Origin: Erodium maritimum
Taxonomy: Eukaryota; Streptophyta; Magnoliopsida; Geraniales; Geraniaceae
Length of the DNA: 64,000 bases
Direction of reading: 5' to 3'
Assembly (NCBI GenBank): GCA_963921825.1
Contig: OY997596.1
Coordinates: 3,043,001 to 3,107,000, forward strand
Made by a program: the position numbers and the translations under genes
Notes under the pieces: model-generated
The model's database searches: none
The model's input: the letters and a program-made list of their open reading frames with translations, nothing else
What the model was told of the DNA's origin: nothing
Shown here: piece after piece, positions 13,301 to 21,942 of the stretch
Position numbering within the stretch: position 1 is the stretch's first letter
How the letters are laid out: every line of letters starts with the position of its first letter

Positions 13301-14635
13301 AACAGTTACAAAGAAAGCAGGCAATATATGAAAACTGCATATAAATACAACCATAAAATTCAAAGAAAAAAATAAAGGATAAGGAATTGACATAGTAATT
13401 TTCAAAGAGAACACAATGGAGGGAAGACAAAGGAATTTAACAGTGCACCACTCCCACTTAGTCAAATAATCGGTCATTGAGAGACGATGACAAAATTTAT
13501 TCACACAAAACCTTATAATAAGATTCAAATGAAAAATTCCACCTTATACGATGTCACATTACGGAGCCTGATCCCCTAGCCATTAAAATTTAATTCATTG
13601 AGATTAACAAATCAAGCTACACCGGCCCAACTTTCATGTCTGGTCATTACAACGCCTAACTGGATAAATAAATCATCTCCAAAATATGAGATGACTACCC
13701 CTCGGATAAACTTAACCATCTCCAAGAATCCATGTGTCTCTGCCCTACTACCTCACAGATATGAAACAGGTACCAGGGCATGAGTAAACATAAATGACCC
13801 CTTCTGACACGCGTTTCAGGAAGAAAAAAAATACCTCTTCAAATGTCATTGGTACATTGTTGAGACAGAAATGATAGCCTCGTGCTAAAAACAATTGACC
13901 CGAGTAAACCGGACTAAGAGGGTCAATGGCAACCTAACTCGAGTAGAAACACAATCTTAATTTGCTCTTGCTAAACTTATCCCTATGCAGACATTACTTC
14001 TACACTACTTTCCAGTGTTCATTTCAGCTCCCTCATTCCATTATTGCACCATTTCCAGAAACACATATAAAACAAGATCTAAGACTAACCCAGACATCAG
14101 TGCCTTAAACCTAACAATTAGAAGAGTGAGAATCACAAAGTAAGTAATAAGCAACAGCTCAATTCAAGCAAGAATACAGTTCACTAAACCTAACGTTTCA
14201 TTCTGATCATGTCAACCTGGAAGTAAAAAAACCCAATTTTGATGCAAGCTCAGTATGCTGAAAATTGACCAAACCAGCACTACGAATTCTGAAGGAAAAC
14301 GTTCATGGATAGCATAGAACTGAAACTCTCTCTCATTTCCTACATTTTCTCAGCAACCAATTGCCCCCAAAACCACGCCGAAAAAATAAAACTGAAACCT
14401 AAATAACTTCGACATTCCTCAAAACCAACATAAGCACCAAATCCAAACCACAAAAACAACAACACGGAAATGCAGAACAAAACAGAAGCGGGAAAGGACC
14501 AACCTTCTCGTGCTTGAAGCGGGAACGGATGTTGCCGAGCTCCTTATCGACGCGGAGCCGCTCCAGTTCTTTGTTCTGGCAATTGCGAATGTCGCTGATG
14601 AAGACGGAGAGACCTCTCATGCCTGACAACGCCAT
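1331..14635 (-). CDS. ALPHA-ADR: AP-2 complex subunit alpha (alpha-adaptin), 27 coding exons
   Basis: Large subunit of the AP-2 clathrin adaptor, which links cargo and PI(4,5)P2 at the plasma membrane to clathrin during endocytosis. Exons, 5' to 3': 14635-14504, 13198-13067, 12582-12457, 12248-12186, 12114-12017, 11911-11704, 10702-10631, 10553-10461, 9688-9587, 9469-9372, 8528-8447, 8332-8244, 8032-7927, 7835-7770, 6952-6846, 6755-6651, 6570-6450, 6311-6129, 6015-5794, 5363-5283, 5172-5008, 4519-4433, 4341-4216, 3314-3234, 3153-3082, 2426-2347, 1454-1331. All junctions are GT-AG and the frame stays open: 3021 nt, 1006 residues, against about 1012 in Arabidopsis. Start [20 protein letters not shown], end [10 protein letters not shown]. 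Residues 1-600 are the adaptin trunk (e.g. [20 protein letters not shown]), 601-735 the hinge with [12 protein letters not shown], 736-1006 the appendage. No damaged exon was seen. Introns hold several small transposons, described separately. Confidence 0.97.
1455..2346. repeat. Last intron of alpha-adaptin with a duplicated 24-bp segment
   Basis: An 892-bp AT-rich intron with no coding content. A 24-bp segment starting TTAGAAAAATACAATCCCC occurs at 1787-1810 and again at 2112-2135 with one difference. Sequence around 1700-1780 (GGGTTAATTGTCAAAAACTA and following) looks like the end of a dispersed foldback element, but I could not find a matching inverted end. Confidence 0.4.
3531..3833. mobile_element. 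Non-autonomous PIF/Harbinger MITE nested in the Stowaway element
   Basis: 303 bp flanked by TAA on both sides (3528-3530, 3834-3836). TIRs are GAGCATCTCCAATGGT (left) and GAGCAGCTCCAACGGG (right, reversed). Subterminal sequence is full of GTGTCAGGAAG/GACACTGCTCC inverted repeats and of GGCGTCGTTGCTGG-type repeats. Both motifs recur at the ends of the coding Harbinger element at 55283-57199, which is the likely source family. No coding capacity. Confidence 0.8.
3837..3990. repeat. Dispersed repeat shared with an intron of the UDP-apiose synthase gene
   Basis: Starting at GTTCTAAAAGTCCC, this stretch aligns by eye with 32385-32570 in intron 7 of the UDP-apiose/xylose synthase gene. Shared landmarks in order are GTTCTAAAAG, GAAACTTAA, GTCAAAC.CGGTCA, TGAAAATNTGTACT and AAAGATCTA. 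It lies in the right half of the Stowaway-bounded segment. Family unknown. Confidence 0.5.
4602..4986. mobile_element. Foldback MITE in intron 21 of alpha-adaptin
   Basis: Terminal inverted repeats of about 50 bp. The left arm contains TTGCAAAAACTGACTGTAGT and GCAAGTTGGTAC; the right arm reversed contains TTGCAAAAATTGACTGCGGT and GCAAGTTGGTAC. Flanks TAAATATGA and TAAATGTAA agree at 7 of 9 positions, a possible degraded 9-bp Mutator-type duplication. No ORF. Confidence 0.55.
5709..5760. repeat. Duplicate of the 3' end of alpha-adaptin exon 19 with its splice donor
   Basis: About 44 bp of intron 19 repeats, with about 6 differences, the end of exon 19 and its donor site (5788-5838), 79 bp away. 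On the minus strand the copy reads like the exon end ...EQTNTVQ followed by GTACTG, but with TGA in place of a glycine codon. It is a decoy donor directly downstream of the real one. Confidence 0.7.
7322..7710. mobile_element. Foldback (Mutator-like) MITE in intron 14 of alpha-adaptin
   Basis: Imperfect inverted arms of about 100 bp. The left arm begins GGATAATGG and contains TGTTGGTACTGTCATCTTCA; the right arm reversed begins GGATAATG and contains TGTTACTGTCATCTTTATTT. Both arms carry AGTTGCACCGT. Flanking ATTAAATAT and TTTAAATAT agree at 8 of 9 positions, consistent with a 9-bp target duplication. No coding capacity. Confidence 0.6.
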
Positions 14636-14935
14636 CTCCCCTCAGATCCAGGGCGGTAGAGAGGAGAATCTTCAGCTAGTCGTCGCTGTTGAAGAATGTT
14701 TGACTCCGGAACCCGATCTAGGACTAATGGCGAGATCCACTCTCAAATTGAGGCGAAAATGGAGCAGCAGGTCGCGACCAGGTCCAGAGGAAGGAGAAGG
14801 AGAAGAAGAGTGTGTGTGATCCGTGGAGAGAGAGAGAAGCAGAGGAAGACGAAGAGCAGAGGAGGAGGAGACTGAGGAAATTCGGAAGCAGTCGTAAAAG
14901 AAGTGCACGAAGAAGAAAAGACTTTTATTTACTGT
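14636..14935 (-). promoter_or_regulatory. 5' leader region of alpha-adaptin, purine/pyrimidine-skewed
   Basis: Directly upstream of the alpha-adaptin ATG. On the coding strand it is strongly pyrimidine-rich (TCTTCTTCTCC-type runs), as in many plant 5' UTRs. Plus-strand ORFs here are products of this skew. The transcription start was not located. Confidence 0.4.
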
Positions 14936-16937
14936 CCGTCACCGTTTCACATCATTTCTTCTTCCCACTTTTCCTACCTAATGCTTTGCTGCTAATTTTA
15001 TTTTTGCCAGCTATTTTTATTAAAAAACTAATTGAGATAATATATATGTTAAAATATTTCAGTTTTCAAATCATTATTCTAATTTTTTTTTTGTTATCGT
15101 AATGGTACAAATGTTTCAAATTACTCTTTTCCGTTCTAGACGAGAAATGATCATGCTATTTTTTTTAAATGAACAAATCACATTTGTCTCTTCAAACCCT
15201 AATTCCCCTGAAAGTTTCCAGTTCCACCACCTTTAAAGATCACCGTCTGCTTCTCAGTCAGGGAAACCAAACATGAATCCCCCTATACTCAAAAACCAAT
15301 CTAGCCGAAACTCTATACTTTCTTTAATAGTTATTCTTGGACTTGATATAGGTGAATGGTTTCCTCTAGGGACGAAAATAAACACTGACTTCCACGCTTA
15401 AGGTTGTTGTACATGAGACACGAGCTAAGGTTTTAATTGAGAGTCATCAATTAATTAATTCTCTTTGATGTTTGGATGATAGGAAAGTCTTTCTGGCTCA
15501 TTCTTCACTAATAATGTTTTTCATTTTTTATATTTTTCATTTGAAGCCTTAGTGCTTTCCATTCTTCTTCTTCTCCCTCTTTCTTCTAGATCGCGACAGA
15601 GTGGTTGTTGGACCGTCAGTGAAATTGAGTACTGGGTTGATTATGGACGAAGCTCCTCGAGCACAAGTTGGGTTGTTGTCGTTGGATCGAAACACATCTC
15701 CGTCGAGGGCAACGAACTAGAGAGGTGGATTTCGAAACACATCTCCATCGTTGGGTCACAGGTGAAGAGTAGAGGCTCTCGTTCTACACTCTCTCCTTCA
15801 TCTGCACCATCATTCTATCGACGGCAAGCTCTAGATCCAGCTTCCGACCTCCACTCGGAACACCCCAAAACCTGACCCGAGCCTGTGGAAAACAATTTAT
15901 CTCATCATGCCCACCAACTAAATGAGTTAAAGGGGCATCGACACGTTGGTGGCCAACACTGTTAAACGACAGAAAAAGACCGGTGGCCAAAAAATTTTTA
16001 AAACTTTAAAGCCCTTAGAAACAGATCCTTTAGTCTTCAAACAAATGACTAAATACCAATAACAATTTGTTGGAGACCAATATCTATATTGACTGACGCG
16101 CCCCAACCATTACAGTGGAGGGGAACATAAAAGAGCAAAACGAATCTACATCTAAAGTAAGAATAGTGCCTTCACAAGAAATTGAGTAGGTAAAGAAAGT
16201 GAAAAGAGAAACCTTATCCATTGGGACGACATCGAAATGGAAGTAGCACCACCTTCACCTCCGCGGGGAGGTCTGTGCACGACACCAGAGACAAAGGAGA
16301 GGCTCCAAGGTGACCGAAATATCGACGGAAGACGAGGAAAGAGCAACACAAACTAAGTTAAGGTTTTAGTTCTAGAGAGAGTTCAAGAGGCAATTTCGTT
16401 TTAAGCATATGAAAATGTATAATATTTTAGTAGTATGTAGATTGCAATCTGTAAGATTATAAGGCCAAGACTCTCAACTTTGTTTCAACTTCCTCTTGTT
16501 TTCGTTACGACATTTAAGAGCCCACTAATCCATCAATTTGCAGACCTCTTCCAATGCTCCACGCTCTTCTTCGATTCTATTATCTCTGTGGGAACAACCG
16601 ATCCTCTCCAATCCTCCTCGGTCTCGCTTGAAACCTTCAGATTCAGGTGAAGCAATCAATCGATCCGAGCTCTAAATTGTTGTTCATTTTCGCTCCTTCG
16701 ATAAAGGTTCAGAATTCATGTAATAAAATTCCTATTTAAGATTGTTTTTTATTACCGAATATTAATTTTTACAACGTAAATATTAAGCGACACTCTCATG
16801 AAGTGTTCACCTTTGATATGATACTTTAATTTAGAATACATGATTAGCGAGATGCGGGGTTATGTTTTCTTTATAATTTGTAAAGTTTTTTTTGTTTATG
16901 AGAAATATAACAAAAGTAAAGTGACTTTAGTAACTTA
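14936..16937. other. Intergenic, no gene recognised
   Basis: Upstream of alpha-adaptin. The left part (14940-15540) is AT-rich. 15560-16400 has higher GC content and short open frames in several phases, without a recognisable protein. The stretch 16530-16700 looks like a leader exon (pyrimidine-rich, then ATTCAG/GTGAAG) but leads into no reading frame I can follow. Confidence 0.4.
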
Positions 16938-17180
16938 GGGCATCCATAATCATATAGCTGGTTGCTGGCAGGGAAAATAAAAAATTATTTTTTGTTGGCT
17001 TATAGCCAACTCCCCAGCCAGTACCCTACAATGCTAACCCTTTTTGTTGGCTTATGGTAACCACTTTTATTCACATTTTTGCTCCCAGCCGGCGGGGAGA
17101 AGAGGTGAGGAGCTCCCAGCCAGCTCCTCGCCGGCGATTGCTCCCCGCCAGCGCCTCCCTGCCCACGACTGTGGATGCCC
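16938..17180. mobile_element. Tourist-like (PIF/Harbinger) MITE
   Basis: 243 bp flanked by TTA on both sides (16935-16937, 17181-17183). TIRs are GGGCATCCATAATC and GGGCATCCACAGTC. GC-rich subterminal repeats built on CCAGCCGG/CTCCCCGCC lie in the right half. The length, 3-bp TTA site and TIR length fit Tourist MITEs. It belongs to a different TIR family from the GAGCA elements. Confidence 0.75.
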
Positions 17181-17706
17181 TTAAGTATGTGCGGAGAACA
17201 ATGTCAGTAACTTAAGTATGTGTGGAGAACAACTGAAAAATTCATTGACCTCATTATCGCTTCTTTGTAAATAGGGGTAACGACATTTTCGTGTTGTAGA
17301 TAAAGGTGAAAGTGGTAAGTCCATACTATGGCGACCTTTATGTTCAAGTCATGTCAGAAAACGACATTTAATTTCAAAAAATGATGAAATTTGTTAAAGG
17401 TGGCGCTGACATTTACAAAAAAGGCCATATATTTTTTGAAAATAACTAAAAGTCATTAGTAAGACTTGAAAATAAAAAAAAGATCACTAGTAGGACTTGC
17501 ATACAAAGGTGGTTACAGACTTACAGTACATACATATGATAAAAAAGTCATTGTATGAAAATGGGGTTTACCCTAAAAACATTTGTTGCCACTACAAAGA
17601 TATACATGGTTTATATGGACAAAGTTTGGATGAAGAAAGAGTTATATAGAAACCGGTTGAATGAAACTACGTGTAATATTAATGATGGGAATAAAAGATC
17701 TTTTTA
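17181..17706. other. Intergenic, no gene recognised
   Basis: Contains a short direct duplication just right of the MITE (CTTAAGTATGTG.GGAGAACAA at about 17180 and 17213). The rest is AT-rich with no supportable reading frame. Confidence 0.4.
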
Positions 17707-18358
17707 GAGTACGTATAATGGATCGAGCCTTATCCTTAAACTATATCATCAAATCATATGTTGTCTATATAAAATAATGGTTTGCAAGTCTTAAAATAAA
17801 TTGTGTTTCACAATGGGTCAAACCGGATAAAGAGTTGTGGTGTGGGTGAATGTTGAATTGATATTTTATTAATTTTATTAAAGAAATAAATATTATATAA
17901 GATTGGAATAAATTTGACACAAATAAATAATAATAACATAAATTAAAATAAATTTTATTCATCCCCGAATAATGCCATCAAATACACAAATGTTGCATAT
18001 AAAAAGATTTCTTCAATCATCGTTGGGATTGTAATGTGCTCCAAATCGACCTCATATATGCTCAATCTGATTTATTAAATTTAAAAAATATATAAAAAAC
18101 CTTACTTTTATTTTCGGAGAGTTGCTAACGGTGGGAATTTTTTTCTTCTCCTCAGAGCCATGTGTCGCGCGTATTGGTTGGCCTAATGAATCGGTCTGCA
18201 CGAACTGCGACGCGCGATACCGGGCGCGAATCGTGCATCGCACACTGAACCGCGTTTTAGCGGTTCGCGAGTTGCGTAATCTACGCATCGACTCGTGAAC
18301 CGCTAAAACGCGTTTCGTTTCGCGGTTCACGATATGATTCGACCGACTTTATATGTTC
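17707..18358. mobile_element. Putative non-autonomous PIF/Harbinger element
   Basis: 652 bp flanked by TTA (17704-17706 and 18359-18361). Ends are GAGTACGTATAATGGATCGA (left) and GAACATATAAAGTCGGTCGA (right, reversed); they match only partly. A block near 17950 (TTTTATTCATCCCC) also occurs at about 39765, in the 3' region of the second Harbinger transposase, suggesting a deletion derivative of a similar element. No transposase remains. Confidence 0.5.
18251..18312. repeat. 62-bp hairpin-forming inverted repeat
   Basis: Arms CGCGTTTTAGCGGTTCGCGA (continuing GT) and its complement pair over 22 bp with one mismatch. They are followed by a second perfect 6-bp stem TGCGTA/TACGCA around a 3-nt ATC loop. 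It lies in the GC-rich right end of the putative Harbinger element and is probably its subterminal repeat structure. Confidence 0.75.
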
Positions 18359-18775
18359 TTACGCTATGTAGATAGTCCATGTCTAGAACATGATTTTTAC
18401 GACGGATCTTGAACAGGCTGTTTTTGATTAATTAGACTAATAAAATTTCATGAGTTGCTTTTGGTACCTTCTTGTTTACAACAAAGAAAAGAAGGGGTAG
18501 GCTAATTTAGCCTTTTTCAAGTTGTTAAACGGATTCTATAACGGAATCCTACAATATGTGGGGTATTAAACTTTTACCAGATACGTATGTGATAAAAAAT
18601 TGATGACAGATCAGCTTTTGAGACGAAAAGTCTTTTTTTTAAAGGAAAATTTATAAATATAAATCATAATTTTCGAGTAGAGAAACGAGGACAAGACCTG
18701 AAACCCTTAAATTCCATAACAAGAGCATGCCGACATAGGCACCTCGAGGTGAAATCGGCTACAAACCACTTTTAA
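18359..18775. other. Intergenic, no gene recognised
   Basis: AT-rich sequence between two transposon insertions. No reading frame or terminal repeat that I can support. Confidence 0.35.
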
Positions 18776-19267
18776 CCTAAAAACTAGAGAACCAATCCTA
18801 GCCACATACACCTAAGATCCAACATTCACCATGATGCCACATCATCACCCCAATTTCACCAAATCTCACGCCAATTTCATCATTTCTCACACAAGCAAGA
18901 GCATAATTGTAAAAGCATGGTGCCATGTGGACAAGTGTCCATTTTTTTCTTCACCAATTCACTAATTTAATATTTTCCGATTCGTTTGAACTCCGATTAG
19001 CTTCAAACTTGCGCCAATATTTTTATTTTTTCAAGGGCTTTAAATCAAGATCAATCATGAATATATTTTGAAGCACGAAAATACAAAGGTATATCGGAGT
19101 GATAAAAATAATGTTGAGTGTTGATAAATCTTCACTAATAAATGTTTTATATCAGAGGTATCAAACTAGTGCTAAATGTTGATAAAAACATGTACTGAGG
19201 TGATAAAAACCATGTTCAATTATGATAATAAGTGTGATATACTAGAGTTTAGCGTTGATAAAAAAAC

Positions 19268-19745
19268 ATGTGATGGAGTGATAAAAACACATGTAATTTA
19301 ATGATAAACATAGTTTTAGTGTTGATAAAACTGGTGTTCATAAAAAGCACGTGATGAGATGATAAAAATCATGATCAGTTTTGGAGAATGGGGTGATAAA
19401 ACCAGTGTAGAGTGTTGATAAAACCAGAACAAAGTGTTGATAAAAATTAGCTAGATATAATTTCTTTAAAAACCAGCCCCGAAATAAATAAATAAAATGC
19501 GTGCTTCAAAAAAAACATGTGATGGAGGTGATAAAACACACGTAATTGAATGGTAAACCTAGTGTTTAGTGTTGATGAAACTAGTGTTCATAGAAAGCAC
19601 GCGATGAGGTGATAAAATCATGATCAGTTTTGGAAAATGAGGTGATAAAACCAGTGTAAAGTGTTGATAAAACCAATGTAAAAGTGTTGATAAATCCAGA
19701 GCAAAGTGTTGATAAAAATTACCCAGATTTTTTTATAAAAAAAAT
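19268..19745. repeat. Two tandem copies of a ~247-bp unit rich in GTGTTGATAAAA
   Basis: The segment beginning AACATGTGATGGAGTGATAA near 19267 recurs near 19515 as AACATGTGATGGAGGTGATA, and the order of landmarks (GTTTAGTGTTGAT, GTTCATA.AAAGCACG, ATCATGATCAGTTTTGGA, GTGATAAAACCAGTGTA) is kept. Within each unit the short motif TGTTGATAAA or GTGATAAAA repeats many times, and similar motifs extend back to about 19095. Confidence 0.75.
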
Positions 19746-19905
19746 CAACACCGAAATATTTTTTTCTTTCGTGCTTCAAAATATATTCATGACTGATCCT
19801 GATTTAAAGCCCTTAAAAAAACAAAACTAATGACGCAAGTTTGAAGCCAATCGGAGTTCAAACGAAGCGGGAAAAAATAAATTAGTGAATTGATTAAAAA
19901 AAATA

Positions 19906-21137
19906 GGGTTATTTACGATAAGGGACCCTTATGTTTCGTCCACGAACGATAAGGTACCCTAATGAATTTTGTGTCCGATAAGGTACCCTAATGATTCGTC
20001 CACGAACGATTTGATTTAAAATTGGCATATTCCGTTAAAAACTAACGAAATATTCCTCTAACTTAGACATTTTCAGTTAAGTGGGGTGTGAAATGACGAT
20101 TTTACCCTTTCTTATTTTAAGCTTATAAATTTGATAGAAAAAATTATCATTATACCCTTAATTATATAATACAATAAAAATATAATAAATAAATTTAATT
20201 TTTTTAAAATTTTGAAATTAAATTATTAAAAATAATATTAAAAATATTAAAAAATACAAAAAATTAAAAAATCATTTTATTTTTAAAAAAAATTAATTTT
20301 ATTAAAAAAAATCGCAGAACAGAACTCGTCTTCTCCGGCAAGCTCCGGCCACCCCTCCTCCGGCATCTCGTCCCCGACCACCCCCACCTCCGCCGCCGAC
20401 TCCTCCCTCTTCCACCTCCCATCGTCTGAAACCTCGTCGCAGAGCTGAAGCTCGCGATTTGGTTCAGATCTGAACCAAATCGCGAGCTTCAGCTCTGCGA
20501 CGAGGTTTCAGACGATGGGAGGTGGAAGAGGGAGGAGTCGGCGGCGGAGGTGGGGGTGGCCGGGGACGAGATGCCGGAGGAGGGGTGGCCGGAGCTTGCC
20601 GGAGAAGACACAGTTCTCCGATTTTTTTTTATAATAAAATTAATTTTTTAAAAAAATAATTTGATTTTTATATATAAAACTGTTTTTAATAAAAAAAAAT
20701 TATTTATATATAAAAAAACTAATTATTAAAAAATAAAACTAATTAAATATAAAATCTGATTTTAAAATATAAAAATCTGATTTTAAAAAAATAAAAACTG
20801 ATTTTTGAAAAAAAAACAAATTCAGTTTTAAAAAAATATAACTTTAAAAATATATATAATTTATTTATTTTATTTTGAAAATTAAAATTAATTAGAAAAT
20901 ATAAATTAAGGAAAAATAATAATTGAGGGTATAATGGTCATTTCACTCTTAAGTCAAAAGTCAACTGAAATGTCAAAGGGCAAAATAGTCATTCTACATG
21001 ATTCTGTTAGTTTTTTAACAGCATTAAACCAAATCGTTCGTGGACGAATCATTAGGGTACCTTATCGGACACAAAATTCATTAGGGTACCTTATCGTTCG
21101 TGGACGAAACATTAGGGTACCTTATCGTAAATAACCC
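19906..21137. mobile_element. 1232-bp foldback (Mutator-type) element with central palindrome
   Basis: Flanked by an exact 9-bp duplication AAAAAAATA (19897-19905 and 21138-21146). The terminal inverted repeats begin GGGTTATTTACGATAAGG, are near-identical for about 115 bp, and contain the direct repeat GATAAGGTACCCTAATG. Sequence then diverges and becomes AT-rich, but the centre (20329-20608) is a GC-rich palindrome of two 140-bp arms meeting at CAGATCTG with one mismatch seen by eye. The 9-bp duplication and long TIRs fit the Mutator superfamily. No transposase is present; a transcript would fold into a long hairpin. It lies in the right arm of the older element at 18776-21274. Confidence 0.85.
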
Positions 21138-21274
21138 AAAAAAATATATGATAGTTTTACTAAAAAGCTCTTACCACTTACTAAAAAGTTTTTTTTTTGC
21201 AGTCAACTACTCAACTGCATCTCATCCATCCATTCTTAAAATTGATGGCTTAGATTGGTTCTCTAGTTTTTAGG

Positions 21275-21875
21275 TGAAGACATGATTTGTATTTTATTTC
21301 TCCTCTAGGCACCTCAAACCAACATAACCGAGACCCAATAATAAGTGAATACAGATCTAAAAACTCATATTTACATATCGTGAAGCAACATTGAAACTCA
21401 ATTAAGGGAAAAAGTGAAAACAACCATGAAACTCAAAACAAACAAACCCCAAACACCTGCCACGCTTACAGACTATCGCTCACCGAAATCTCGGTCCCCA
21501 TCAACATAATACCGAGAGAACTCTGATCCACTGCAACAAAATCCCAATTGACAACACCGAACACTACTCGAACCTTACCAGAAGATTTCAACCGAAGCCA
21601 ACACTACCGATCAATCCTAAACAGAGAGTTGGAAGGTCATTAGACGGTATGTTTTTTGTAATTTTCCCCAAAAAGCGTACCCAAATCCACGTTACAAACT
21701 TGCGTAATTTCAGGTAGAATCATCTTTGTTCTCATTGAATCGGTCAAAGTCCTTCTCTTTCCTTTCATGGACTTACTAAGTTGAAAAGGATTGGAGAGAC
21801 CAATTCTAATAAGATAGTGACAAGATTTGAAGAAAAATTGGGTCCATAAACGCGTTAGTTTAATGCACATAAGCC
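21275..21875. other. Upstream region of the receptor-like protein gene
   Basis: About 600 bp with no coding sequence, between the old inverted-repeat element and the TATA box of the receptor-like protein gene. The plant promoter and any elements would lie here; I recognised no specific regulatory motif. Confidence 0.35.
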
Positions 21876-21883
21876 TATAAAAG
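21876..21883 (+). promoter_or_regulatory. TATA box of the receptor-like protein gene
   Basis: TATAAAAG lies 67 bp upstream of the chosen ATG (21943), leaving room for a leader of roughly 30-40 nt. This is a short but acceptable plant 5' UTR. It is the best TATA match in the upstream region. Confidence 0.5.
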
Positions 21884-21942
21884 TTGGGTAAGAGTTTGGT
21901 GTATATTCGTTCCTCATAAAGAAAACATTTGTGCCGATTAAA

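Larger units (their letters stand above)
18776..21274. mobile_element. Older inverted-repeat element, split by the 19906-21137 insertion
   Basis: The outer arms CCTAAAAACTAGAGAACCAA plus TC (18776-18797) and the exact reverse complement at 21253-21274 pair over 22 bp. A second, longer pair lies inside: 18956-19076 against 19771-19893, about 120 bp and roughly 85-90% alike by eye. Removing the nested foldback and one copy of its target duplication leaves an element of about 1.26 kb. Its core is the tandem repeat at 19268-19745. Superfamily and target duplication are unresolved. Confidence 0.5.

Noticed and set aside
14514-15102. Plus-strand ORFs opposite the alpha-adaptin first exon
   Set aside because: Antisense of exon 1 and of its purine-skewed leader; Arg/Glu-rich with no domain.
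21931-21942. RLP start at 21931 giving four extra residues
   Set aside because: The codon at 21931 is GTG. The first ATG in frame is 21943, behind a suitable TATA box and with A at -3.
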